NCBI RefSeq assembly: GCF_012843315.1
Contig: NZ_JABAEX010000009.1
Location: 40,269 to 104,268 of the forward strand
DNA: 64,000 nucleotides
Origin: Streptococcus sp. WB01_FAA12
GTDB lineage: Bacteria > Bacillota > Bacilli > Lactobacillales > Streptococcaceae
Direction: 5' to 3'
Made by a program: the position numbers and the translations under genes. Under the pieces are notes generated by a model that did no database searches, was not told the origin of the DNA, and saw only the letters and a program-made list of their open reading frames with translations. Within the stretch, counting starts at the first letter, position 1. Each line of letters starts with the position of its first letter. Positions 43,764 through 52,043 of this stretch are shown here, in pieces.

Positions 43764-44480
43764 CTACCAGCACTTTACAGGTGGAATAGCTTTCGAGGCA
43801 TTCTTTTTATATGCCGTGCTATGTACCAAAGAAGCTCCATAGCAGTGATTCTCATATCCAAGCATAATCAATGGCAGCGCAAAAACTTTAACAGCATACA
43901 AAAGCAGCCAAAACATAAAGACTTCAGCTTTTATATTTACCAAATCTTTACTAAACATCTCGTACAGGAACCATGCATTTAAAGCCATATTGAAGAGACT
44001 TGCTAACGTTGCTGAGACTATATTGGTTTTCAATTTTGGATGATAACATTTAGCCACATATAAGGCCAATATTGAAATATTATAAAGGCAAATCGGTTGA
44101 TAATTTTTCCTATAAATAACTATCGTCTTACGATTATAAAAAAAGAAACCATGAGGTCCACGATGATAGTCATTAATCCAGACATGGCTAAGACCTTTAA
44201 TCTCATCCCAAGCTATAAATAAATCAATTTTTCTTAGGTAAATCCCAGTTTTATGGATTAAACACTTCCATTTGAACATGAAAGATAAAAGAAAAGTAAG
44301 GAGCAAAACCGCAACCGTAACAATCCTCAACTCCTCTTGCCCAATAATCAAGGATAGGTTAAAAAAGCGAATTTGCGCTTTTTTTGCATCTAAGAACATT
44401 GAAATCACAGTTAGAAATACTACAAAGATAAATAGCATAAATCTATAAAAAATACTATAAAATTTTACTCCATTTTTCAT
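43764..44480 (-). CDS. Membrane protein of unknown function
   Basis: 238 residues. Two N-terminal membrane helices (about 8-28, 50-68), a soluble middle with a PH-like pattern (GIYLRKIDLFIAWDEIKGLS HVWIN, split), and two more helices (about 155-175, 190-210). The tail is basic. I do not recognise a family. It lies just outside the left IS remnant, so it may be the last chromosomal gene before the island. Confidence 0.6.
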   Translation of the reverse strand: MKNGVKFYSIFYRFMLFIFVVFLTVISMFLDAKKAQIRFFNLSLIIGQEELRIVTVAVLLLTFLLSFMFKWKCLIHKTGIYLRKIDLFIAWDEIKGLSHVWINDYHRGPHGFFFYNRKTIVIYRKNYQPICLYNISILALYVAKCYHPKLKTNIVSATLASLFNMALNAWFLYEMFSKDLVNIKAEVFMFWLLLYAVKVFALPLIMLGYENHCYGASLVHSTAYKKNASKAIPPVKCW

Positions 44481-44590
44481 CTCAATTATCCCCCAGCCAC
44501 TTAAAGTCCCTAACTCTAGTATACCACTAAGTCTAGTCTATTTATGATTTTTTCTAGTATGAAAGTTACTGAAACAGCATTAGATAATAG

Positions 44591-45212
44591 AGCTCTATAA
44601 TTCTGTAGTGAGTAAAACCACTATGGAGATTATGAAGCGTAGAAAAAAGTCCCAAAAGATCTATAATGAAAAGCGATCAAACCATCATTAGAAAGAATCA
44701 TATGGAACAATTACATTTTATCACAAACCTACTCAATATTAAAGACCCTAATATCCAAATTATGGATGTTGTTAATAGAGATACATACAAGGAAATTATT
44801 GCTAAACTGGACTACGACGCCCCATCTTGTCCTGATTGCAAGCCAAATGAAGAAATATGACTTTCAAAAACCATCTAAAATTCCTTCCCCTGAAACAACT
44901 GCTATGCCTACCAGAATTCTCCTTAAAAAGCGTCGTTTCAAGTGCTATCAGTGTTCGAAAATGATGGTCGCTGAGACTTCTCTCGTCATGAAAAATCACC
45001 AAATCCCTCGTATTATCAACCAAAAAATTGCTCAAAAGTTGATTGAAAAGACGTCTATGACTGATATTGCTTATCAGCTGGCCATTTCAACTTCAACTGT
45101 TATTCGAAAGCTCAATGACTTTCACTTTAAACATGATTTTAACCGAACTGTTCTTGAGGGAAGAACACAAGCTGTTATCCGAAATCATTTTCTGCGATAC
45201 GATAGAGCTGTC
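44591..45212 (+). pseudogene. ISL3-family (IS1167-like) element, 5' remnant
   Basis: Left inverted repeat AGCTCTATAATTCTGTAGTG and the start of the transposase (MEQLHFITNLLNIKDPNIQI) match the element at 62263-63676. A 2-base deletion near 44838 shifts the frame. About 100 bases, including the first catalytic Asp region WDEYAFTKGK, are missing near 45140. The element stops at 45212 inside the LXG fragment. Inactive. Confidence 0.88.
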
Positions 45213-45683
45213 CAGGTTCTTGACCTGATTCATGAGGAAGTTATAGTTCATGACCGTACTGGTATGACTACTTCCTTCATAGCTCACCAAGTCTGAAATC
45301 TTGTCCTTGGCCGCATTTAAGAGCTCAATCTCACTCTTTAGATTGTCCCGTGAACTCTTTAAATCACTATGAAGGGTTGTAAACACCTGACCTGGTAGCT
45401 TTGCATGATTGCTCGAATCAATCTGATAGTAGCCGTCCTTGTAAAGCAAGAGGTTAGATGAGTAGTCATTCATCAAGTTGAGCAGAGTTTGAAGGAGAGT
45501 CCCATGCACCTCTACTAGGTAGGTGCGCATACTCGAAATGGCCTGCCCTTGGAGATTGGTGTTATTGATAAACTCCGTCATAGCGGTATTGAGATTATTG
45601 ATGGCCTCTCCCCAAGCATTCATCGTCTTTTGACTTTCCACTTGAACAGAGGTGATATCATCAAATTTTATCTTATAACTCAT
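45206..45683 (-). pseudogene. LXG toxin N-terminal fragment
   Basis: Begins MSYKIKFDDITSVQVESQKT and is nearly identical over about 158 residues to the first part of the intact LXG protein at 49158-50966. After NFLMNQVKNLDSSI the frame runs into antisense IS sequence, so the C-terminal toxin is lost. The reading frame to 45093 is a fusion artefact. Confidence 0.85.
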
Positions 45684-45692
45684 AGAACCTCC

Positions 45693-45855
45693 CTACTGCA
45701 AGCCAGAAAACATCGTTTGTCCCAATACCGTATCTGTACGAGCCAATTCTGTTCCTGTAGCTGCCATCAAGGCGATGTCCGCTCCCAATAAGGATGTATA
45801 GCTCGTCATCAGTGGGTGGAGTTCATTAAATTATTTTTGATATAGGGCCAATCCT
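45693..45855 (-). pseudogene. Fragment of the LXG-associated small helical protein
   Basis: The minus strand reads LYQK, stop, FNELHPLMTSYTSLLGADIA, then LMAATGTELARTDTVLGQTM FSGLQ (split), ending in TAG at 45693. It matches the C-terminal half of the protein encoded at 50976-51260, with a CAA-to-TAA type stop and no N-terminus. Confidence 0.8.
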
Positions 45856-45873
45856 TCTCCCATTATACCACAA

Positions 45874-45897
45874 AAAGAGAGCGTTTCCGCTCCCTTT
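45874..45897 (-). terminator. Terminator of the immunity gene
   Basis: Minus-strand AAAGGGAGCG-GAAA-CGCTCTCTTT followed by TTG, directly after the stop of the gene at 45899. Confidence 0.7.
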
Positions 45898-45898
45898 A

Positions 45899-46768
45899 TC
45901 ACTCTGGCAATTCTATCTTCAAGCTCATATCTGTGGGTTGTAACACTTTCTGAACCGCTGCGAGAAAGGCCAAACCGTTGTCAGATGGAGAATGCTGGAA
46001 TGTGATATGGATGACTTTTTTGTCAAACTTATCACCGTATCGTTCCACATACTGCTTGCTTTCGAGGAAGTAGATATAGTTGTTCATTTTTTCCTGCAGA
46101 AGTTCCAAATGAACTGCTTCAATTTCTTCCTGCCACTTGAGAGGGTCTACTAGAAGAAGTTCCAAATGATTATCAACTGTACCAATTGCATCAAGTTCAG
46201 TTGGCTTTAATTTCGAAGATACAGCCTTTTGTACAAGAGATTTAAACTCTTTAACATCAAATAACTCACGTTTATCCTCTATATTTAGTAGAACAGCTTC
46301 AGGATGATTACGTATGTAGTTTCTATCAATATCGTCTTGCTTTAGGGGCCAGCGCCCTGTTTCAGCATAGGTCATGACTTCATATGCTCCCCTAGAAGAT
46401 TCAAATGCTTTATCCATTAGTTCTTTAGAAATAGGATAGCGAACTTCTGGACCCATGGCTCCGCCAATTTCTTTGAAAAAGCCTATTTCGTAATAGCCAT
46501 CTGTCTCATATACAATAAATCCATTGCCTCTATGTATGATCGTATCCGATTGATTATAATCTTCTAACTCATCTGCCTTAGGCCAACGATGATTTTCACA
46601 ATAAAACATTACTTCTAAAGAATCTTTGTCTGATTTTGAAACACGTTCTGCTAATTCCTGGCTAATGGGAAAGTTAAGCACTTCTTTTCCTCTACTCCAC
46701 AAAATCTGATAATCATTATTGTTTTTTAATATCGTACAATTTTTGTATTGCTGAATTTCTGTTGTCAT
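45899..46768 (-). CDS. Probable immunity protein (tandem repeat plus DUF6572-like domain)
   Basis: 289 residues, cytoplasmic. The N-terminal part holds two copies of a ~35-residue unit: FPISQELAERVSKSDKDSLE VMFYCENHRWP (split) at about 33-63, and YPISKELMDKAFESSRGAYE VMTYAETGRWP (split) at about 108-138. The C-terminal ~110 residues (AIGTVDNHLELLLVDPLKW, then HLELLQEKMNNYIYFLES) resemble DUF6572, a family often beside polymorphic toxins. It directly follows the broken toxin tip, so it is the likely cognate immunity gene and may survive as an orphan protector. The start at 46768 has AATAGGTG upstream. Confidence 0.7.
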   Translation of the reverse strand: MTTEIQQYKNCTILKNNNDYQILWSRGKEVLNFPISQELAERVSKSDKDSLEVMFYCENHRWPKADELEDYNQSDTIIHRGNGFIVYETDGYYEIGFFKEIGGAMGPEVRYPISKELMDKAFESSRGAYEVMTYAETGRWPLKQDDIDRNYIRNHPEAVLLNIEDKRELFDVKEFKSLVQKAVSSKLKPTELDAIGTVDNHLELLLVDPLKWQEEIEAVHLELLQEKMNNYIYFLESKQYVERYGDKFDKKVIHITFQHSPSDNGLAFLAAVQKVLQPTDMSLKIELPE

Positions 46769-46776
46769 ACAAACAC

Positions 46777-47640
46777 CTATTCAAATATCTTTCCTATTGT
46801 ATAATCGCCTGGTTTAAATTGATCTACAACTGCCTCTGGTATACCTCCCTTTGTAAAACCTCCTGGTTCCCAAAGGCCTTGTCAAGCACCTGGCTCATTG
46901 CCTGATGGCATACGTAAATTTTTAGGGTGTTTAACATTAATAGTAAGAGGTGAATCACCTAAATACCCTCTATCTAAGCCTAGTAGTTCCTCTAATACTC
47001 TCGGATTCCCATCTGATGCCAATACAGCTTTATCATATATAAATTTTGGCATTACATAATGTCCCTTTTCTGGTCCAATATTCCCACCAAATTCCATTAC
47101 AGATTTATTAAATCCTTCTTTACTGATAACCTTTACAACTCCATCCTTAAACATATTTAGATGTGTCTCTATCTCTTGGTGTGAAAGATATCTGGAAGGA
47201 TCTAAACGTTGACCCTTTTCTGTACTAATCAAACCATCAACGATTTTTCTAGACATATCTGCTCGCTGTATTTTTTCCAGCTCCATCTTAAAGTTTTTAA
47301 TTTTGGGGTTGCTACTATTAATTACATCAATCCGAGTTCTCTTTGGAATTTCTACACTACCAACAAATTTACCATTCCCCTTACCAACAATGACTCCGCC
47401 ATTTCTTTCGATATTATCAAGGATTGTTTGGTGTTTAATGGACAAACCATCTTTTGCAGTTGTATAATCTGGAATACGAATTTTTCCAGTTTTATCTACA
47501 CCGACTGCTTTTAATTGGATACGCTGAATTTCACCTGCTGCATTACGAGGCTCAACAGTTATTTTCGTTTCAACATCTTTGAAATTTGTCTTGAAGTTAC
47601 CAATCTTTCTAGTTGAAAACTCTCTATAATATGTAGTAGC
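46777..47640 (-). pseudogene. Orphan LXG toxin C-terminal domain with internal stop
   Basis: One frame runs from about 47640 (EATTYYREFSTRKIGNFKTN, then AVGVDKTGKIRIPDYTTAKD) to GNEPGA at 46885. TGA follows at 46882-46884, then QGLWEPGGFTKGGIPEAVVD QFKPGDYTIGKIFE (split) to TAG at 46777. The continued homology-like text after the TGA shows a nonsense mutation in a longer toxin tip. No LXG domain or start is joined to it. TTG at 47445 could start an internal fragment of 187 residues. The catalytic type is not recognised. Confidence 0.75.
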
Positions 47641-48050
47641 TTCTCGATGAAATTCCCCAGATTGTTAATCTGACTCTGACACCAGCCAATAATGCCATTT
47701 TCTTCGTTCTTTTGGTTTTCTAGTCTAGTGATTTCATCACAGATGGCATCATAGAAGGTATTCATCTCCGTTTGAAAGCTCGTATAGTCACTAGAGAAGG
47801 TCCCCCACTGCTTGGTGAAGTCATCTTTTTGTTTACCTTGCCATTCAGGTTGAATATTTCGATGCATGATGGGATACTTGATATTGTGAACATTCTGTTG
47901 GATTTCACTTACAGACTTCTTGGCCGTGCGAAGACGCTCCAATTTTTCATCGATGGAAGTAATCCGTGATTGGGCGGAGGAGATGCTGGAGTAGTGTTGA
48001 TTCACTCTACCTTGAAGATAATAGATTTGATCATAGTCTATTTCACCCAT
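47559..48050 (-). CDS. DUF5082-like small helical protein, second copy with altered C-terminus
   Basis: 163 residues. The first ~140 are almost identical to the protein at 51265-51699 (MGEIDYDQIYYLQGRVNQHY, coiled coil). The last ~25 residues come from reading out of frame into the toxin-tip remnant. The join is at about 47628-47640 within GAAGCTACTACAT. May still fold, but its LXG partner is broken here. Similar proteins (YwqH-like) accompany LXG toxins. Confidence 0.65.
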   Translation of the reverse strand: MGEIDYDQIYYLQGRVNQHYSSISSAQSRITSIDEKLERLRTAKKSVSEIQQNVHNIKYPIMHRNIQPEWQGKQKDDFTKQWGTFSSDYTSFQTEMNTFYDAICDEITRLENQKNEENGIIGWCQSQINNLGNFIEKLLHIIESFQLERLVTSRQISKMLKRK

Positions 48051-48101
48051 GTATTATCCTCCTAGTTCATTTGCTTCATTCAACTCAGCAACGTTTCCCT
48101 T
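47628..48101. repeat. Duplicated segment, copy of 51281-51750
   Basis: About 470 bases nearly identical to 51281-51750, covering the DUF5082-like gene and the last ~15 codons of the DUF4176-like gene (NVAELNEANELGG, stop at 48054-48056). Divergence is abrupt at both edges, so a recombination tract is likely. Confidence 0.8.
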
Positions 48102-48208
48102 ATTCTAAGTTTCACTAGGCCTAAATTTTTGAAATTCATAAGATTCATTCTTAAATTATTTTTTTTAGATTTCGCATTAAGAGAGCACTGAGCATATTTA
48201 AAAATGTG

Positions 48209-48895
48209 TTATAAACAACGTTTATAGATTGGTAATACATCTCTTGTTACATCATACGAAAAGTGAGTTTTTAATGGAAGGAAATCTATAACTTCATTTT
48301 TGGGGAAAAAAGAACTAACCTCGCTAGAAAACTGAGCAATTATCAAATTAAAGTCTAAACAATCAATAACAAATAGCCAATGAAAATTTGTTTCTGTTGC
48401 TTTTCTTATCTTTAACAGAAAAACCCTATCAATTACTTTGAATTTATTAAAAATATCATCAAATTCTTCTAATTTTTCAGAAATTGGCTCATTTGATATT
48501 TCCGATATAATCTCGACGCTATCTTCTGAAAATGCTTCAATAATATTTTTTAAATCATCTAATCTTATATTAAAGTTAGTGGTTCTAGGATTTATAGACA
48601 CACCACTAAAATTTTTTAATCTAATTAATAGATTAGTAGCATTTTCAATCGATATTTCTAAATATTCAAGTTCTCTGTCTTTTCCCTTGATATCGGTTTC
48701 CTTTATGTAAAGGGGTAAAAAGTTTAAATCATTACTATCTACTACACTATTAATAGTTAAATTTTGTTGATCATCAATACTGATAGGGCACAAAAATTTT
48801 GTCTTTAATAATTCTTTAAATAATTGTATCTCTATACTTTTATCATAACAAATTCTTAGATTCATTATCAAATCAATTAATCTATTGTCCATCAA
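48209..48895 (-). CDS. SseB-family protein, probable T7SS immunity factor
   Basis: 228 residues, no signal. The N-terminal part has the SseB pattern (FLCPISID, FLPLYIKETDI, SGVSINPRTTNFNIRLDDLK) and the C-terminal part resembles SseB_C (IDRVFLLKIRKATETNFHWL FVID, split). SseB-like proteins occur beside polymorphic toxins in Firmicutes. It overlaps the upstream 84-residue gene by 4 bases, and both lie directly downstream of the LXG toxin, so immunity is inferred. Very AT-rich compared with the secretion genes. Confidence 0.65.
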   Translation of the reverse strand: MMDNRLIDLIMNLRICYDKSIEIQLFKELLKTKFLCPISIDDQQNLTINSVVDSNDLNFLPLYIKETDIKGKDRELEYLEISIENATNLLIRLKNFSGVSINPRTTNFNIRLDDLKNIIEAFSEDSVEIISEISNEPISEKLEEFDDIFNKFKVIDRVFLLKIRKATETNFHWLFVIDCLDFNLIIAQFSSEVSSFFPKNEVIDFLPLKTHFSYDVTRDVLPIYKRCL

Positions 48896-49146
48896 TTTTC
48901 TTTTTTAAACTCTTTCTCTAATTGTTTTAAGACTACTAAAATTTCGCTTTTATAATCCATTGTTTCATCTACAAATCTTCTTGCTAAACTAAAAAAACTA
49001 ATATTATTGATATTTTCCTCTCGTTCTATGCGCTTAGTTAGGTTATATATATCCTGTATAACTCCCGGGTATAACTTCTGACTTGGATATTCTAAGTCAA
49101 TTAAATCTTGTAATTTGTCTGTATACTTCATATATTTATTTTTCAT
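48892..49146 (-). CDS. Small helical protein, candidate immunity protein
   Basis: 84 residues, mostly helical, charged, no membrane segment (FFSLARRFVDETMDYKSEIL VVLKQLEKEFKKEN, split). The start lies 11 bases after the LXG toxin stop and it overlaps the SseB gene. No family recognised. Position between toxin and SseB protein suggests immunity. Confidence 0.6.
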   Translation of the reverse strand: MKNKYMKYTDKLQDLIDLEYPSQKLYPGVIQDIYNLTKRIEREENINNISFFSLARRFVDETMDYKSEILVVLKQLEKEFKKEN

Positions 49147-49157
49147 AATTCAAAACC

Positions 49158-50966
49158 TTAATTTGGTACAACTCGTATATCTACTATCCAGTCTAATGGC
49201 CATGGATTTGGTAATAAAACTTGATCAGCTCCTCCTTTTAATATAAATCCTGAGGAATTTATTGTTTGAGGAGCAACTTTTCCAATATTTAATTCTACTC
49301 CTTTTGGAATTTTTATTACTGCTTCATATTGTCTAGTATTCTTCCATTCAGGTAATAGTGCAGTATCTATTTTAGCTTGTATACGACTTGAAGCAGGTGT
49401 TGTAGTGACAAACCCTCCTCCCGCATCAGAGTATCCACCAAATGTTCGATAGAGTGTTATTTCTTCTGTTGTAATAACCGTCCTATAATTACTATCTGTA
49501 AAGGATTCTCCAATCCAATCTGGTAATTTTGCTTTATCAACAATTTTGACTTTACTATCTAATAAAGTTGGATACTTTATCAATGATTCCTTCGCGAGAT
49601 ATTGATCAAAGTTACTGGATTCCCTCGCAAGCTTGCTTTCTTCTATATTCTTCAGGATCTGTTCGCGGTTATACTTCGGTGCTTCGACATCTACTTTCAC
49701 CTTATTGAGACTAAACTTGCTGGCTGCTGAGGAGGCCGCATAACCTCCTACGATATTCCCGATAAAGTTTGCGGTTTGGGCATCTTCTTCACTACCACCT
49801 AGGAGCTTGGTTCCATGATAGGCAACCTGACCCGCTGTATAGGCGCCAGCTTCCCCTATCGCAAACTGGGTCAAGCCCTTGACAACGCTCTGCGTATGCC
49901 CTATAGGAATCATGATAGCACTCGCCGTCACAAAGAGCCCACCAACCTGATGATACAGCTTGTCATTCCCCATGAAAAGCGTATCTCGGATAGGATTTTT
50001 TGCCTTTGTATGGATATCCCCTGCATTCCCAAGTTGGATATTCTGACCTGCCTCGTACATATTAGACGCCCCATAAGCCGTCGTCCCCAGACCTGCAGTT
50101 AGCCAAAATCCAACAACCAAGGGTGTCGCTGCACCCATAGTTGCCCAAATCGCTAAAGCACCAATCGCAACGGTCACCACACCAAGACCCAGGTCTATCC
50201 ACCCCTTCTTGGCTCGATCCTCCGCAGCCAAGGCTTCAAAACGAGCCTTGTCCCGCTCCTGGGCAGCTTTCACTCGTTCAACGCGACTCTCCATCTGCTT
50301 GGTTGCTTGTTGGTAGGCTATCGCAAAGCGTTGGACAGATTGGAGTTTAGCGAAATCTCCTGACTGATAAGTTCCTACAGTGCGAGACTTGCCCGCATGC
50401 TCTGCTATCAAGGCCTTGGTCGCAGCTAAAAGTTCCTTAAAGGCAACCAAATCCTGACCCGCATGGCTGCTTTCGTACTGGATGATGGAGCTGTCCAAGT
50501 TCTTGACCTGGTTCATGAGGAAGTTATAGTCCATGACCGTACTGGTATGACTACTTCCTGAATAGCTCACCAAGTCTGAAATCTTGTCCTTGGTCGCATT
50601 TAAGAGCTCAATCTCACTCTTTAGATTGTCCCGTGAACTCTTTAAGTCACTATGAAGGTTTGTAAACACCTGACCTGGTAGCTTTGCATGATTGCTCGAA
50701 TCAATCTGATAGTAACCGTCCTTGTAAAGCAAGAGGTTAGATGAGTAGTCATTCATCAAGTTGACCAGAGTTTGAAGGAGGGTCCCATGAACCTCTACTA
50801 GGTAAGTTCGCATACTCGAGACGGCCTGACCTTGGAGGTTTTGATTGTTGATGAAGTCTGTCATAGCGGTATTGAGATTATTGATGGCCTCTCCCCAAGC
50901 ATTCATGGTCTTTTGACTTTCCACTTGGACAGAGGTGATATCATCAAATTTTATATTGTAACTCAT
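49158..50966 (-). CDS. LXG-domain T7SS effector with ADP-ribosyltransferase-like C-terminus
   Basis: 602 residues. The LXG domain (about 1-220, MSYNIKFDDITSVQVESQKT, helical) targets the protein to the type VII system. A linker with glycine/alanine-rich hydrophobic stretches (about 255-420) follows. The C-terminal toxin domain is about 432-602. Its elements are LYRTFGG (R507), GGGFVTTTP (T-T-T at about 520-522), ALLPEW and KGGADQVLLP (D581/Q582). This order of an Arg strand, a Ser/Thr-type strand and a late Gln/Asp resembles the R-S-E/Q layout of ADP-ribosyltransferase toxins. The exact subfamily and target are not known to me. Probably secreted against competing bacteria. Confidence 0.75.
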   Translation of the reverse strand: MSYNIKFDDITSVQVESQKTMNAWGEAINNLNTAMTDFINNQNLQGQAVSSMRTYLVEVHGTLLQTLVNLMNDYSSNLLLYKDGYYQIDSSNHAKLPGQVFTNLHSDLKSSRDNLKSEIELLNATKDKISDLVSYSGSSHTSTVMDYNFLMNQVKNLDSSIIQYESSHAGQDLVAFKELLAATKALIAEHAGKSRTVGTYQSGDFAKLQSVQRFAIAYQQATKQMESRVERVKAAQERDKARFEALAAEDRAKKGWIDLGLGVVTVAIGALAIWATMGAATPLVVGFWLTAGLGTTAYGASNMYEAGQNIQLGNAGDIHTKAKNPIRDTLFMGNDKLYHQVGGLFVTASAIMIPIGHTQSVVKGLTQFAIGEAGAYTAGQVAYHGTKLLGGSEEDAQTANFIGNIVGGYAASSAASKFSLNKVKVDVEAPKYNREQILKNIEESKLARESSNFDQYLAKESLIKYPTLLDSKVKIVDKAKLPDWIGESFTDSNYRTVITTEEITLYRTFGGYSDAGGGFVTTTPASSRIQAKIDTALLPEWKNTRQYEAVIKIPKGVELNIGKVAPQTINSSGFILKGGADQVLLPNPWPLDWIVDIRVVPN

Positions 50967-50975
50967 AGAACCTCC

Positions 50976-51260
50976 CTACTGCAAGCCAGGAAACAGAGTT
51001 TGTCCCAATACTGTATCTGTACGAGCCAATTCTTTTCCTGTAGCTGCCATCAAGGCAATGTCTGTTTCCAATAAGGATGCATAGCTCGTCATCAGCTGAC
51101 AGAGCTCCTCAAATTGTTCCTGATACAAATCGAGCACCTTGGATTCCGATGTCGTTTTGAAGGTTGGCTTACTCACTCCAGCCAAACTAGCCTGAGCCTT
51201 GGTCAAACTACTGATGTGCGAGTTAAACAGAACCTCGGATAATTGAATCGTTCCATACAT
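50976..51260 (-). CDS. LXG-associated small helical protein (YwqI/Lap-like)
   Basis: 94 residues, all-helical WXG100-like size (MYGTIQLSEVLFNSHISSLT). In other LXG loci, small proteins of this kind bind the LXG domain and are needed for export. The ATG at 51260 follows GGAGGGGTAAGGTC; the frame to 51347 overlaps the upstream gene and is rejected. It lies 9 bases before the LXG gene. Confidence 0.7.
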   Translation of the reverse strand: MYGTIQLSEVLFNSHISSLTKAQASLAGVSKPTFKTTSESKVLDLYQEQFEELCQLMTSYASLLETDIALMAATGKELARTDTVLGQTLFPGLQ

Positions 51261-51264
51261 GACC

Positions 51265-51699
51265 TTACCCCTCCTTCGTATGTAGTAGCTTCTCGATGAA
51301 ATTCCCCAGATTGTTAATCTGACTCTGACACCAGCCAATAATGCCATTTTCTTCGTTCTTTTGGTTTTCTAGTCTAGTGATTTCATCACAGATGGCATCA
51401 TAGAAGGTATTCATCTCCGTTTGGAAACTCGTGTAGTCACTGGAGAAGGTTTCCCACTGCTTGGTGAAGTCATCTTTTTGTTTACCTTGCCATTCAGGTT
51501 GAATATTTCGATGCATGATGGGATACTTGATATTGTGAACATTCTGTTGGATTTCACTTACAGACTTCTTGGCCGTGCGAAGACGTTCCAATTTTTCATC
51601 GATGGAAGTAATCCGTGATTGGGCGGAGGAGATGCTGGAGTAGTGTTGATTCACTCTACCTTGAAGATAATAGATTTGATCATAGTCTATTTCACCCAT
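51265..51699 (-). CDS. DUF5082-like helical protein (YwqH-like), LXG partner
   Basis: 144 residues, two long helices with coiled-coil character (ITSIDEKLERLRTAKKSVSE and AICDEITRLENQKNEENGI). The W in EWQGK recalls the WXG turn of ESX proteins. Upstream of the helical partner and the LXG toxin in the conserved order, so a likely member of the export complex. Confidence 0.7.
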   Translation of the reverse strand: MGEIDYDQIYYLQGRVNQHYSSISSAQSRITSIDEKLERLRTAKKSVSEIQQNVHNIKYPIMHRNIQPEWQGKQKDDFTKQWETFSSDYTSFQTEMNTFYDAICDEITRLENQKNEENGIIGWCQSQINNLGNFIEKLLHTKEG

Positions 51700-51702
51700 G
51701 TA

Positions 51703-52032
51703 TTATCCTCCTAGTTCATTTGCTTCATTCAACTCAGCAACATTACCCTTGGGAATATCTGTTGTAGATACAACCGAAGCAATATGTTCTAGCATAAGCT
51801 CATTATCCTCATCTCTATAACCCTCTTGAACAACCTTGAAAACATCTTCATGATTAAAGTAGATAAGACTATCTCCTACCATCCCTTCTGGATAGAGACA
51901 AGCTCCGTAATCAAAACGGTAGAGATCTCCTTTGACTGGTGCTGCAATCACACGAGCAATGATGAGCATCTTTTTAGTACTTCCCTTTAAAACAATAACA
52001 CTGCCTAGTGGTAATAATTTAGTATCTGACAT
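51703..52032 (-). CDS. DUF4176-like protein
   Basis: 109 residues. LLPLGSVIVLKGSTKKMLII and DYGACLYPEGMVGD match DUF4176, a small beta-rich family found in type VII loci of streptococci and listeriae. Function unknown. It lies 11 bases after essC and 3 bases before the DUF5082-like gene. Confidence 0.75.
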   Translation of the reverse strand: MSDTKLLPLGSVIVLKGSTKKMLIIARVIAAPVKGDLYRFDYGACLYPEGMVGDSLIYFNHEDVFKVVQEGYRDEDNELMLEHIASVVSTTDIPKGNVAELNEANELGG

Positions 52033-52043
52033 AAATACCCTCT

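Noticed and set aside
45093..45212. C-terminal end of the truncated LXG frame (SQKMISDNSLCSSLKNS)
   Set aside because: It is antisense transposase sequence, not toxin sequence.
47446..47600. Start of a functional toxin gene at the TTG near 47445
   Set aside because: Homology-like text continues upstream in the same frame to about 47640, so this is an internal start in a broken gene.
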